Part shown: positions 32,739 through 44,129 of the stretch, one piece after another
Position numbering within the stretch: position 1 is the first letter of the stretch
How the letters are laid out: each line of letters opens with the position of its first letter
Source: Xiphydria camelus
Taxonomy: Eukaryota > Arthropoda > Insecta > Hymenoptera > Xiphydriidae
Direction of reading: 5' to 3'
NCBI GenBank assembly: GCA_963678675.1
Contig: OY783199.1
Location: 18,384,097 to 18,448,096 of the forward strand
DNA: 64,000 nucleotides
The notes under the pieces: model-generated
The model's database searches: none
What the model saw: only the letters and a program-made list of their open reading frames with translations
Told to the model about the DNA's origin: nothing
Translations under genes and position numbers: made by a program

Positions 32739-33165
32739 GTGAAATATGCGCGCGGATTAGAGTTGTAACATTTGGATCAGCTTCAACACTTCTTATCTCG
32801 TTATCCGTGGACTTTTGGGCTAAGTTGGTGTAATACTTTTTTGAAGATTGTATCTAGCTCTACAAAAAAGGTTTACACCAAAGTAGGCAAAAAGTTCATA
32901 GATAACGAAATAATCGCAGTTAAAGCTGACCGGAATATCTATCTTACAGTGAAATATGCGCGCACAGATTAGAGCTGTAACATTCGGATCAGCGCTTCAA
33001 CTTTTATTATCTCGTTATCCGTGGACTTTTGGGCTAGGTTGGTGTAATACTTTTTTGAAGATTGCATCTAGCTCTACAAAAAAGGTTTTATCAAAGTAGG
33101 CAAAAAGTTCATAAATAACGAAATAATCGCAATTAAAGCTAACCGGAATATCTATCTTACAGTGA
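32739..33165. repeat. Two tandem units of about 210 bp
   Basis: Each unit starts GTGAAATATGCGCGC (32739 and 32949) and runs through TTATCTCGTTATCCGTGGAC, ACTTTTTTGAAGATTG, CTCTACAAAAAAGG and ACGAAATAATCGCA. The two are nearly identical, so the duplication is recent. Same family as 1510-1800 and 4060-4190. Confidence 0.8.
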
Positions 33166-33279
33166 AACGCTTGTATCCAGTCAAGGGTTGATTGTTTCAC
33201 CATACACTAGTCTCCTCTATACGATAACCCAGTTCAATATGCAGAAATATATCGAACATATGATACAGGGAATCCTAAT

Positions 33280-33792
33280 CAGCGATAAATGCGAATCTCG
33301 ACTCCTCTCGTAACTTCAAGAAGTGAGACTGTTCGCCATTCACGGAAACGTCCCGTCGCGCGAGTACAGGGTACCGTACCCCCTGAAGAACCCGACGAGA
33401 CGGGCGACGCGACGTCGCGTCGTTCGGTACGCCTTCGAGCCCGGCGAGAGAGAAAGAGAGAAACGGGGGCTCCGCGGGGATCCCGAAGCAGCTAGAGACG
33501 ATTATTTTTAACGACTCCTGGTGCCGCGGAAGCCGAGGGGCTGCAGGACTCCTCGTATCGCTCGGCCCGCAGCCGCCGCTCCTCCTTCCGCCAGTCCTCG
33601 TTCGTCGCCGCAGGACACGACAAGATGAAGCATTTACGGCCGGTTATCTTTCGACGGCCAGATTGTACCGGGAGGAGGACAAAAAATGCCTACCCAGTAA
33701 CGGCCCTGCAGCGACTTCCCGGGAACTGGTAAATGCCTCTCGCTCTGACAGAAACGAAACGTCTCTCGATCTCCGAAGTCGTTCCTGGAACG

Positions 33793-33794
<2 letters not shown>
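33280..33794. other. CpG-rich island
   Basis: Short frames at 33289-33511 and 33663-33881 are Arg/Ser-rich and overlap. No gene supported. Confidence 0.3.

Positions 33795-33850
<56 letters not shown>
33795..33850. repeat. (CT)n microsatellite
   Basis: A run of about 55 bp of CT with one TTT interruption, immediately before a family A element. Confidence 0.95.
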
Positions 33851-34010
33851 TTCGTTCGTATTCGAAACGCGAGTGCACTGAGAAAAATAACTTATTGGTC
33901 AAAATGACAAAACGCATCTGCGTAAACGAGTTTAGTTATTCTAACCAAAATACTAGTAAGTTGGGCAAAATATTTAGTTATTCGAACTACATTTTTTGGT
34001 AATCTAACTA

Positions 34011-34450
34011 CAGTCGAACCTTGATTATCAGAATCGTCGATAACACGGAGAAAAAAAACTAGTAAAAAGCTATGAGAAATCCTATGAATTTTTACAGTTA
34101 TCCCAGTAATAAGGCTCCTCGAGGTGAAACAAGTTTTTCATAGACCACAGCAAGCTTTTTACTGCAGTTTGTAATACATAGTATAAACATCGGTTTATAT
34201 GGCAAAATTTACCAATCTCTCATTAATGTCTTGCGTTCTTACGGGTTTATATACTGTTACAAACTGTAAAAAGTACAATACGTCGTGTCTATTGAAAAAT
34301 TCAATGTTTCTTCGAGGAGCTCTGTTACTGGGATTCACCGTAAAAATTACTAATCCTTTTTCTCTGTGTATCCGAATGCTTCTGCACCGTAAATTAGAAA
34401 CGAACATACTAGTCCAGTCCCAATTAATTCGAATAATCAAGGTTCGACTG
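34011..34450. mobile_element. pogo/Tigger-like MITE nested in family A
   Basis: Ends CAGTCGAACCTTGATTAT and ATAATCAAGGTTCGACTG are perfect inverted repeats of 18 bp with TA on both sides (34009-34010 and 34451-34452). The CAGT start and TA target fit the pogo group. Interior occupied mostly by another MITE. Confidence 0.8.
34044..34368. mobile_element. MITE family I copy nested in the pogo-like element
   Basis: CACGGAGAAAAAAAACTAGTAA ... TTACTAATCCTTTTTCTCTGTG, followed by TA. Interior inverted motifs AAAAAGC/GCTTTTT and TTTGTAA/TTACAAA. Related to 43773-44127. This is the innermost of three nested insertions. Confidence 0.75.
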
Positions 34451-34468
34451 TACATGTCTAGTTATTCT

Positions 34469-34819
34469 GTTGGTATATTGTATGAGGATTACAAAAATCA
34501 ATCTTTGTAAGAGCTTATACCAACATAATAGATAATTTGAAGATGTTGGGTTTTGAGTATTTTTCCCTAACGGCCCTGGTCTGAATATCTGGATAGCGAG
34601 GGGTCTGGACACTGTCACTGTTCCTGAGATCCTGAGAGATCTTGAGAGATCCTCTCAAGTGGTGCAGAAGACCAAGACCTTTTTACTTTTCTCCTTTGTG
34701 CATCAGTTCAGAAAAGACAGCGAGACTGACTAGGTGCATCTTCTAGAATGTGTTCAATAAAACAAAAGAAAACCATATTTTCTGTGAATTTTATTAAACA
34801 AGCTACCCATATCCCAACA
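34469..34819. mobile_element. Second insertion in the split family A element
   Basis: Begins TGTTGGTATATTG and ends CATATCCCAACA, loosely inverted, interrupting the family A sub-repeat TTATTCT...CTAACC. The interior has GAGATCCT repeats and an AATAAA near 34757. Class unknown. Confidence 0.45.
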
Positions 34820-34944
34820 TAATATTCTAACCAGAAAATGGTCAGTTTAACCAGACAGATGGAGAGAATCCATATTTCACCAAACGATTTGCCCGTGGTC
34901 TCCAGGATTTTGATTAAATTGACCAGATTATTCTTCCGAGTATC

Positions 34945-35756
34945 CTGGGGTATCCGAACTTCGCTTCACGTTACGATTCGCCGGCGATCCTCGCGAGCGC
35001 AGTCAAAGCGCGACGTGCGACACCAGTCCGGGGGGTAGTACCTTACTTTCATCCCCGGCGCAACGGAACCGACCCCCGTTTCCACGTCGATCGTCGCGCG
35101 CGCTTCTAATTGGGCCTCCGGACGAAAGCGAGGGAACGACAGAAAAAAAGAGAGGAACGAGGGGCGGGCGACGCGTTATCGCGACGCGTTAACGAGTCGC
35201 CAACCGCATGGGAAAACGTCTGAATTAAAATTCCAGCTTTTTTTTTACGGGCGGAGAGCGTGCGCGTTTTATACGACTACGCGGTAAGGCTGCGCGCGCG
35301 TGTCCTCCGCGCCTCCGGGAACGTCGTCGGCGACGGGGCAGGAGAGGGACTATACAAATTCGACGAATAAAAAGTCGGGAAGGTCTCGCGAGATAAGACG
35401 ACGACGACGACGACGACGAAGACGACGACTCCGCGGCGTGTCGAGCAGATCGGGACGCGAGATTGTGAGGAGAAAATAAACGCGATCTCTCTCTCGGGGG
35501 CCTCTCCAATATAAGAGAGTGACTCGGCTGCTCTCGCTCGACCGCGGAGCGAATAGGCCCGCGCGCGGATGATACGCGGCGGCGCGCCGGCGTTGGACGC
35601 GCGCGGCACGAGTGCCGCGCGGTTCGACTCCGAGAAGTTCACCGCGAGCCGTCGCTCCTCCTTTTCTGCAGCGCCGAGGCGATCGAGGAGACTTATTACG
35701 TGCTAGCTGTTACCCGCGACATCGTCTGCGTGGAATTTGAATTATTGTATTCCTTT
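34945..35756. other. CpG-rich island with (GAC)n
   Basis: Very CpG-rich. (GAC)n at about 35398-35430 explains the poly-Ser and poly-Val frames on the minus strand. No gene recognised. Confidence 0.35.
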
Positions 35757-36944
35757 TTAACACGTTGAACGCGCGCCCAGCGTAAATCGGTAGTTTCTCC
35801 CGGGGCCCAAATCCGAGACTCGGGGTGTAAACAGCGCGATAAGTTGGAAGGGCGATACGACCTTCGTTGCTCACATGGGGTGTAGGCGACACCCCAGCTT
35901 TCTTTTTTTGCATGCCACGCCTAGAGTTTTTTTTCTCTCGAGGTTGGCACTTTCAGTACCTTTCGGGAACATTTCATTAAAGAATTTGGCACCAAAAGCG
36001 CAGGACAAAACCGATTTGTCTCTTCGACAGAACACTGCAAAGAGTTAAATAGTGATTTTTAATATTCTGTAATTAATTTAATATTTTTCTATAAAACTGG
36101 ATCCAATTTGTTAATTTGTCCTCCGTTAATAAAACGAGAGTATGATAACTGTCCTCAGTCTGTTATTCATACTATTTTTTAATAAAAATCGGCAGGGAGA
36201 CCTGAGCGTCTGAAAACCGAAACCTCATGTACCGAGAGACTTCGAGTTTTGTTTTCAATTAGAAAATTACGAAATTTATTTTTTTTTAATGCTGAGATCA
36301 TTAGGCAATATCTCAAGCTTTAAAATAAAAAAGGTATTAAAAAATTTCAACTTTTCACTAAGAAAACGTTAATTTTTAAATGGGGTGTATGGTACACCCC
36401 AGGTGAGCTTTTATGTTTCAAAAACACATGTGAGTGACGAAGAGCTAAGAGTAAAAGAAGATAATTTTGTGGAAGGTGCTTACAAAGTATAAAGGGCCTC
36501 GAAGTGGGACCGGTCATGAAGTGGGAATGCGATAAGCGTTCCGAAAAAAGATCACTATGAGAGATCTCATTGCATTTATACCAGAGCTTTCAGTTCATTC
36601 AGTCGAGCAGTGTTTTTGCATATTTTTAATTAACATCTTTATTTCTTGATCCCTAAAATGTTTGTTGGACCGCGCAAAAGTGTAAATGAAAGTAAGCCGA
36701 ATAGTGACGAAGAAGTATTCAAATTTCCAAGAAAAGTTAGAAATATTATTGTATCAAGTTCAAGCTCGGAAAATGAGAATTTGTATGAATGAAGATTTTG
36801 AAGAATTGTTAGAAAATCTGGCTATAGAAGAAGAGAAGGAACAGACTGATACTGTCGCTTAATCTGACAATATCTAGTGGAAGGAGTTCACCGGGAAACA
36901 AAGCCGTCACCCAGATATGGGTGACGTGGCGTCCAATGTGTTAA
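35757..36944 (+). mobile_element. piggyBac-like element, internally deleted
   Basis: TTAA at both ends (35757-35760 and 36941-36944), with inverted termini CACGTTGAACGC and GCGTCCAATGTG. Paired ACCCAGATATGGGT and GGGGTGT...ACACCCC motifs lie subterminally. An ATG at 36658 opens a 45-codon acidic, Ser-rich frame ending TGA at 36792; the overlapping frame continues with another acidic stretch to TAA near 36862. This matches the acidic N-terminus seen in piggyBac-type transposases, but the catalytic domain is absent. A TTTATACC...TTCAGTTCATTCAGT promoter-like stretch precedes it. The class call rests on TTAA plus termini and is inference. Confidence 0.7.
36658..36862 (+). pseudogene. Remnant transposase N-terminus in the piggyBac-like element
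   Basis: 45 codons from ATG, then a frame change into a further 20-odd Glu-rich codons. No catalytic Asp region remains, so it cannot be active. Confidence 0.45.
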
Positions 36945-37600
36945 TTAAGGGATGTCAATGTTGGATATCAACGGGGGATGTGCGTCTCCCACTCAACCGC
37001 GCGCCGCTGATTTGGCTTGTTGGGTTTCATTGAAAATGCTGTCATTTTATGAGCATTCGCTATATTGAGTTTACGATAACGTCACATATCCTATGTCATT
37101 TTCCGGGTTTTAATTAACCGCTTTGTCTCTCTGCCGAATTTCCATAGGCGATAAAAAAGTGGACAGAATGGATGGATAGGGGGATTTTTCTAAGCGAAAT
37201 ACAATTGAATTTTTAAATTCCAGATGTGCCAATACTACGTGCGGAAACTTTTATACGCCAAAAATACAGCAATTTTAAAAGTTTTATCCAGTAGCGCTGA
37301 GATTCGAGCTAATTTTCAAGAATTTGCACAGAGAACACATTTCTATTTACACGTTTATAACTGTACAAATAAGATAAACAAGATGTAATATCTGTTTCCA
37401 CGGAATCTCTGTCGGTTTCTCAGGAAAAGAACCTAATTACTGTGCACTTCTGTAATTTCCCCTGGGCGGAATCATAATTAATGTTATAGTCAAATTGTAA
37501 TTCATGCAGTTCTTTTTTTTCCATGTAGTTTATAATATTAGTTTGGATGTGTGGATATGGATGGATTAGTATGGATTTCGCCGTGAGAAACGCAGCGGAA
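36945..37600. other. AT-rich stretch, nothing recognised
   Basis: No open frame of note, no clear repeat ends. Confidence 0.4.
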
Positions 37601-38170
37601 GCGTGCAACGAACATAGGTGACTTTCCGGCGATTTTCAAACTGCTTTCGGGAGCCCGAAGAGTCGTCGAAGCTTCGCGGAGTCTCGGGGAAGCGAACGCC
37701 CCATAAATCCACTCTAATTGGCCCCTATACCCGTAGGCCCCCTCGCAAATCTGCTTCGAAATTTGTACGCGGAGGGGGAAGATTTCACCTCGGGTATATA
37801 CGGGGACCGGAGGGCCCTAGCCCGGGTCGGACGCGTTTCATGTTTGCCGAACGATCCTCGTCGATCCTAGGTGTTACGACCAAACGACTAATGGACGTGC
37901 CACGTATAGGTATAATTGCCGGGTTGCTGCAGCTCTTTGTATAGGGAAAATAACGTAATCCCGGTACGCTCGTCGGCGGTGGACCTCAAAGAGGCCCCTA
38001 GATTCGCGGATCGTGACCGAATGGAGCTCTAATGATTCCCGCTAAGCGATAAATTCGATCTTCGTGAAAAAAGGGCGGAAGAGTAAATCAGGTCAATCGG
38101 AGGTCGAAGGGACCAGTCGACGAGGAAGTTGAAGATAATGAAATCCAGGTGCATTGACTTCCAGATGCGA
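37601..38170. other. CpG-rich island
   Basis: A 108-codon frame (37618-37944) is open but unrecognised. No splice-bounded exon. Confidence 0.3.
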
Positions 38171-38177
38171 ACCTCAC

Positions 38178-38362
38178 TGGGAAAAAGAATTGTTTACCTA
38201 GTTATCTCGACAAATATGTAGTTAAACTAACTAAAATTTAATTGAAGTACCTAACTAAATACTTAGTTTCTTCGAATAAATATATTTTTTAAATGACTAT
38301 ATTTAGTAGGCCGTAGGTAATCTCAAAATGTAGTTAAATTAAACGATTTTTTTTCTCAGTGC
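38178..38362. mobile_element. Decayed MITE of the CACTG...CAGTG group
   Basis: CACTGGGAAAAAGAATTGTTTACC at the left and ACGATTTTTTTTCTCAGTG at the right, with TAGTTAAACTAACTAAA sub-repeats inside. About 185 bp. Confidence 0.55.
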
Positions 38363-38611
38363 AATTTAAAATAGTCATCAGTTTTACTTCGGGGTGTTTT
38401 TTTCGCGAAAGAAATTTGACCGTTCTCCGAGATGAGTGATTCGAAAAATCGGGGCGACTATACGGATTTCCAGTTCAAACCTACATACGTAATGAAGACG
38501 GTGAAGAAAGATCAGGGGAGCAAATTGTTTCAATCAGAGATCGATCCTTTAAAGGATCAGTCAACGAGAAAGTCGAAGATATCAAAATTCCGGAGCATTC
38601 ACTTCCAAGCG

Positions 38612-38894
38612 CGCTGAGACAGATAATTTGGTCAATTTAACCCAAATTTTGGAGACGATGAGCAAACTGTTTGGTGAAATATGGATCCCCTATCTGTGTT
38701 TGGTAAACTGACCACTTTTTGGTTAGAATAACTAAGCATTTGGTTAGAAGAACGAAATATTTGGTTAGAATAACGAAACATTTGGTTAGAATAACTTGAT
38801 ATTTTGTTCAACTGACCAGTACTTTGGTTAGAATGACTAAACGCGTCAAACTATTATAGATTTTGTCACTCCAACCCAATTATTGTTCTCAGTG
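38612..38894 (+). mobile_element. MITE family A copy (38.6 kb)
   Basis: CGCTGAGACAGATAATTTGG ... CCCAATTATTGTTCTCAGTG. Carries four consecutive TTTGGTTAGAA(T)AAC(T/G)-type sub-repeats, one more than most copies, which makes it longer (283 bp). Confidence 0.85.
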
Positions 38895-38939
38895 CAGATG
38901 AGATCTAACTTCAGACAGTGTCACTAGTTTCATCTCGAG

Positions 38940-39540
38940 GTGCTTTTTCGTAAAAGAAATTTGACCGTCCCCCAAACCGATTCGAACCGTCGAGCTCAAC
39001 TGAAACAGCGGTCAGAGAAGAGCCATCTCCTCCCGCACACCGGATGCCGCGGTTGCGCAAGGACGACAGGTGTCCGCTCGCCGCCGTCGCTTTATTGCCC
39101 CGTAATAATCTCGTCCAATTCCGATTCCCGCCCAACGAAGCCATCGAGCGAGAGCCTCGTTCGCGCGATCGACGAAGAAGAGGAGGCGCCAATGGTCCGA
39201 GTCGATTTTTCCGTGCTACATCGCGGCGAGGTATGCCCGGATAAACCTCTTCGGTTCTCCGCTCGAGCGAGGGCTAGAGACGCGCCCCGATGGGGCGTGT
39301 CCCGGGGCCCCGCGACTTCGTCGGCTATCGCTCGACGCGGGTCTAGCCGCGCGCGACGTAACACGCGGAGAGGAAGGACAAAGAGGAGCAGCCTCTCGTT
39401 GGAGAGGCGCCGAAGCACCTTTTTTACCGCAGCTGCGCGGAATCAACCGGGCGCGCGAAGGGGCGAGAGGATCGTGGATTATGAAACGGACCTCTGAAGA
39501 GGAGGACGGGGTGCTGAAATCGGCGCGACCTCACACGTCT
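38940..39540. other. CpG-rich island
   Basis: A 185-codon frame (38940-39497) is Arg/Ser-rich, and the minus strand is equally open (39418-39092). No domain. Not called as a gene. Confidence 0.3.
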
Positions 39541-39545
39541 TGCGC

Positions 39546-39871
39546 ACACTGAAAAACAAAAAATTTGCTTCATCAAGTGCCACTTTAACCACACGATAAC
39601 TCTAGAGTTGATCCGGGGTTGAGTGAACGCTATATATATACTGAGCAATACTGATAACTAGAGTTATCGTATAGCGTGAAAGTGGCCCTCAACTATCGGC
39701 GAGGCTGAATACGGCGAACCTCACGTAGATATTCACTTGTTTCAACTTCAATTTGGTTGCTTCAACTCTACTTATTTTTCCTTACACTCTTATGGCATTG
39801 GAGCAATTGCACCGTGAGGTTCGCCGTATCCAACTCCACCGATGGTTGAATGAAGCACATTTTTTTCAGTG
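39546..39871. mobile_element. MITE with CACTGAAAAA...TTTTTTCAGTG ends
   Basis: About 326 bp. Inverted inner motifs ATTTGCTTCATCAA/TTGAATGAAGCA, GATAACTCTAGAGTTG/CTAGAGTTATCG and GTGAGGTTCGCCGTATCC/GAATACGGCGAACCTCAC give a multi-stem structure. Non-coding. Confidence 0.65.
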
Positions 39872-39889
39872 CATCGTTATCTTCCTTTT

Positions 39890-40840
39890 TTAATTAGTGA
39901 CGAGCAAAGAGAAAGCAGAGAAGACGAAACGTGTGTCGTCAGAGAGTATAAATATTTCTAGTCTCGCAACTATAATCGTATTGATAATTTCGATGGATCA
40001 CCTACTCCCGAGCAAACTGGGCAAGAAGAAGGAACTCGTCGCGTCCCTCGCCTCGTCGACGAGAGGGACGAGCGCGCCAGATGCGGAGGGAAGCTGTGGG
40101 ATCGTCTCGAAAATCACTGCCGTCTCCTCCCTTCACTCCTAAACCGTCCCCACGCTCTCTTTCTCCCTCTTTCGAGCGATACGCGAACTGCGATGAAACA
40201 AAAACTAGTCTTTCCAACGAAACTAATCAGTGTAGAGCCAGTGGCTCTCAAAGCGGAGAACGGGGCAACGAGTGCAACGATGGCGTGGGATGCATGATGA
40301 GATGAAGTCCGAAGGATGGTGCGAGGTTCTCCAAGATCTATTCTCGATCGTTCGACGCTACGATTTACGCGTTTGGCAAAATCACCGTCGCGCTGTGCAA
40401 TCCTTAATACAGGGAAATGAAAAGATGGAGAATGGCATCAAACCAGTCTTAGAACTGATAACTTCATGATGATGATGACGGGCAGCCAGATCGGTTTCGT
40501 GACCGAACCCACTTTCTCGGTTGCTCATTATCGTCGATACTCGCCTCGGCGGCGCGGCACGAAGGGCAATCGAGTGATACGAGGAATCGGAGGGGCGTCA
40601 AGCATAAAAGGAACGCCGCGAGAAACCGATCTCTTTGCGAGACACGCGCCGCGGATCGAGGGCTCGAAGACTTCCCATCGAAGAAATCTTTTCGAGCAAT
40701 AAAGCCTCACCTGGATGAACAGCGTCGCTTTTCTCTTCATTCGATCAAATTAACGTTAATCAAAGTCAGATGGAAATTTCGTTTCATCTACGTGACGTTT
40801 AAAATTGCTTTGGTCCACCTTCCGTCTAGATGAATCTCTA
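39890..40840. other. CpG-rich stretch, weak coding candidates
   Basis: Frames at 39897-40142, 40081-40305 and 40272-40469 look mildly protein-like; the last contains WCEVLQDLFSIVRRYDLRVWQNHR. None resembles a known protein, and splice sites joining them are not convincing. Confidence 0.25.
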
Positions 40841-41243
40841 CACTGAGGAAACTTACACTTGATACACGTATAGTTGATTATGGCGAAAGAAATATTTCTT
40901 TGGACCGAGTAAATATTCATTAGCTTTTACTTTATTTTTGTTTGAATGAAAGAGACATTCTATTAATTTTGATTTATATTTATTGGCCCAATGAAATATT
41001 ATTCCTATTAGTAATGATGTAAATAATTATAAAAATCAATTAATTATTAATTTAACAAGAAAACTTAAATGAATCACAAATTAATTTTTAATATTGTTAC
41101 ATTTGGAATAGTGTACTCGCGTGGTTGTACACGGCGATGCGCAGGGGATGGAAGAAATCCGAGAAGAACGCAGAGCGGCCAGACGAGGGGGCCGGCAAAG
41201 GATGGCGAGAGAGAAAAAGGAACTGGAGTAGAGGGTATTCTTC
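40841..41243. other. AT-rich then mixed, nothing recognised
   Basis: A CACTGAGGAAACTTACAC start near 40842 suggests another decayed MITE, but no matching right end was found. Confidence 0.3.
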
Positions 41244-41360
41244 TGCCGGCACTACACCCTCGCCGAGCTTTCCTCGCTGAATGTCCCGCTGAGGCAAAAG
41301 CTCGGCGAGAGCGCGGTATCTACACTCTCGCCGAGGTTTCCTCGTCGAATGTCTCGCTAT
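41244..41360. repeat. GC-rich inverted repeat copy 2
   Basis: GCCGGCACTACACCCTCGCC followed by two alternating CTCGCCGAG(G/C)(T)TTTCCTCG(C/T)(T/C)GAATGTC motifs. Same family as 26613-26747. Confidence 0.6.
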
Positions 41361-41985
41361 CCAGCTATCCCGAGAAATTCGACGCATTTGGAAGGCACTT
41401 CGCCGCAAATACGCCGAAAATTTGATGGATAGTATGCCTCGGAGATGCCAAGCAATTATTGATGGTGGTGATTGGACTCATTATTGACATAATTGCACAT
41501 TACCTTGTAACGTGTCAAACGTATGTATGTGACAAAAATATTGTTGAATCATTTGTTTATGAATATTTATTATGCTCCGTACCGGGGTCGTGCATTTTCG
41601 GGGAACATTTTTGGACTGAAATCGACGATATGCATTTTCGGGGAATGAATTAGGATTTTTCCCTACTGATTGGTATAGGTTTCATCCTACCCAGATTAAT
41701 TTGCATCTCATATGCTATAATGACTAGACTACTGGGGAATTTCCGAGGACCGTGCCTGGTTAAGCCAGGTAATCAGGGTTCCCGATCGGTCATTTATTCA
41801 GTTCGCTATTCTCCCCTTTTTAAGCTAATTTAATGTTCTAAGTATAGCGGTATCCATTGAAACAAGTATTGCGGGACTCGTCCGGCAATTAATCCCTTCA
41901 GGAAAGGTGCGGGAGTGGAGTAGGGTCGAAAATTCGGCCGCCTTGTTATGTCCCGGGTCCTTTGACTCGGGCCAAGAACCGACAA
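41361..41985. other. Unassigned stretch
   Basis: GCATTTTCGGGGAA occurs twice (about 41591 and 41631), bracketing a short duplication. No gene recognised. Confidence 0.3.
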
Positions 41986-41989
41986 GAAA

Positions 41990-42206
41990 TGGAGCGCTCT
42001 GGCGAGGCGAGATTGCCTTCCACACTTGCGCTCGGCCAGCCTCGCCGTGTCTCGGCGAGAGTGTAGTGCCGGCACGCGGCCGGCACCAAGGAATGGGGCG
42101 CTGGCGAGGCGAGCCGAAACACAGCGAGGCGTGGCGAGGTTGCCTTCCACACTCTCGCGCTCGGCCAGCTTCGCCGTGCCTCGGCGAGAGTGTAGAGTGC
42201 CGGCAT
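41990..42206. repeat. GC-rich inverted repeat copies 3 and 4
   Basis: Two adjacent units of about 100 bp, each running GGCGCT(C)TGGCGAGGCGAG ... CTCGGCGAGAGTGTAG(AG)TGCCGGCA. The open frames across it in three frames follow from the repeat and are not genes. Confidence 0.7.
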
Positions 42207-42209
42207 TTT

Positions 42210-43100
42210 CGAGTGTCTGCAGCGAGCCAGGATAGAGCGATTACGGCCAATTGCCACATACGTGCCGGAGCGTACCCGCGCGCCTGTCGGCGAGAAAATT
42301 ACGTTACCGATCATCGCCGAAGCGTGACCCGTTCGCTCGCGACGCCGGTCACGTTGATGAACGCGCGCGCGCGTATAAACGTTCCTTCGATACGCCATTC
42401 GTCTAGATCCGCGTGACCGTAATTAACGAGTGGCGTAGCGATTGTCGTCGTCGTACAATGTGTACCGAATGTCCAATGCGTATTATTATCTCCGAATTCT
42501 CCTTTCACCGCGCTCACGGGAAAAGGAATAACGTCCTTGACATAGCGGACACGCGATTTTCCAGCTGAACCGATCGCGCGAGATAAGGACGGGGCGTTCG
42601 AATTGATCTTTTCCCCGGGTTACTCGAGTGTAAATTGAGATCGTCGATCGGTTTTCCCTTCCTGGAAGGTAAGGCGATCGGTTCGTAGTTTTCGACCCCC
42701 CGAGGTGGGGGGCTCGTTTGACGGGAGCCACCGGGGTCCCGAGGCATCCCTCCCCCTCCCCCGTCGTGCTACAGCGTTCGACCGGAGGTGTCCGCGGGAC
42801 CAGTCGCCGTATATATCCTCCCCCGCGCGATCCCATCCCCGTTTCTCTCGATTTTTTCCCTTTTTTCCGCAGCGGTTCCGACCCGAGAACGTTGAAGGAA
42901 AGAAATGCGTTCGTTCGCCACGTATGGGAACCGAGACACGCTCGCACCGTGTTCGCGTCCTACGCGTTCCTATGGAACGATTTTGTAACACGGCCGAGCA
43001 TCGGGGGAGGAAAGCAATCGCGTCGAATCGCCCGTACATATTTTCCATGGAATGCGATATATATGATCCTATTTTAACCCTCGGAGAACACACAGAGTTA
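42210..43100. other. CpG-rich island
   Basis: Long opposing frames (42486-42947 minus, 42705-43106 plus) without domains. Nothing supported as coding. Confidence 0.3.
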
Positions 43101-43770
43101 ATTTGACCGTCGAATTGATCGGGAATATTTTTAAAGGACCGTGTTTTGTCTCAATTCTAACAGATCTTGAGAATGTGAAGACACCTTTTTAGCAAGAAAT
43201 ATTGAAAATTAAAAATAATATAATTTTTTTTAGTATATTATATTTTATTTTTTGAAAAAGTACTTTTTTCTTCGTATATCTCTTCAAATGTGTAAATGAT
43301 TTTAGTGATATTTTTTCCTTTAATTAATTGTACAATGTTTTTTTAGTGTATCTGAGAATTTCGTCAAGCTGATCGGATTAGTTAATGTGAAATGGTAGAC
43401 GATAAAAAATGTGCGGTGTCAAATTGACCCAGAATATTCTCCGTGATCGAAAAGAAAAATGTGTTCTCCGAAGCTTAGAGAAAAAATTACCGCGACACGC
43501 AGAGATTCATGGCTGTACGATAAAAATATAAATCTTCTCGAAGAAATTCTCCTAAATCTGAATTAGCCAACAATGACCGACGATCGGCGAGCAATAGCTG
43601 ACAGTGAGCTAAGAAAACTGCTGAAAAATCGCAGCGGTATAATTCCGGCTGATTATTATTAACTGTTATTCGCTGATTGTCGATTGTGTCGGCTGATCCA
43701 GATTCAGAGAGAATAAATTCGCGAGAGAGACGATCGAATGACGATCTAAGGAATTTCTGATGATCATGCG
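43100..43770. other. AT-rich stretch
   Basis: Motifs TTTGACCGTCGAATTGATCGGGAATATT and CAAATTGACCCAGAATATTC near its two ends loosely resemble each other. No gene. Confidence 0.3.
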
Positions 43771-43772
43771 TG

Positions 43773-44127
43773 CACGGAGAAAAATGGAGCTCAAATTATG
43801 AGAAATCGTACTTGAATATTTTAGTGAAAAATACTAGTATATAGTAAAGCTGAAACATATTGATAATTTACCATTTTTTAATGATCAATCTATAAAGCAT
43901 TTAGTAAAACTCATTATATTAGTAGTGAGAAATTACGATTTCAATATTATCATCTTAAACGCTAGAGTAAATTTTTAACTATTTGCATAGTAAAATTTAC
44001 TTTATTCCGGGTTTTTCTATTTTTACAATAATACGTGATGCGCAATGAGTATTTATTAAGTAAACTTCGAATTTTCAACTGCAGCAGTGTAACTTTTACT
44101 TAAAACCAAGTCCCGTTTTTCTCTGTG
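43773..44127. mobile_element. MITE family I copy 2
   Basis: CACGGAGAAAAATGGAGC ... AAGTCCCGTTTTTCTCTGTG. Shares the TATGAGAAATC(C/G)TA region with 34044-34368. AT-rich, non-coding. Confidence 0.65.
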
Positions 44128-44129
44128 TG

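Larger units (their letters stand above)
33876..34940 (-). mobile_element. MITE family A copy split by later insertions
   Basis: Left part 33876-34010 (CACTGAGAAAAATAACTTATTGG ... TTTTTTGGTAATCTAAC) and right part from about 34822 (ATTCTAACCAGAAAATGGTCAG ... GATTATTCTTCCGAG|TA) re-join to one normal family A element. About 810 bp of other elements lie between. Confidence 0.8.
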
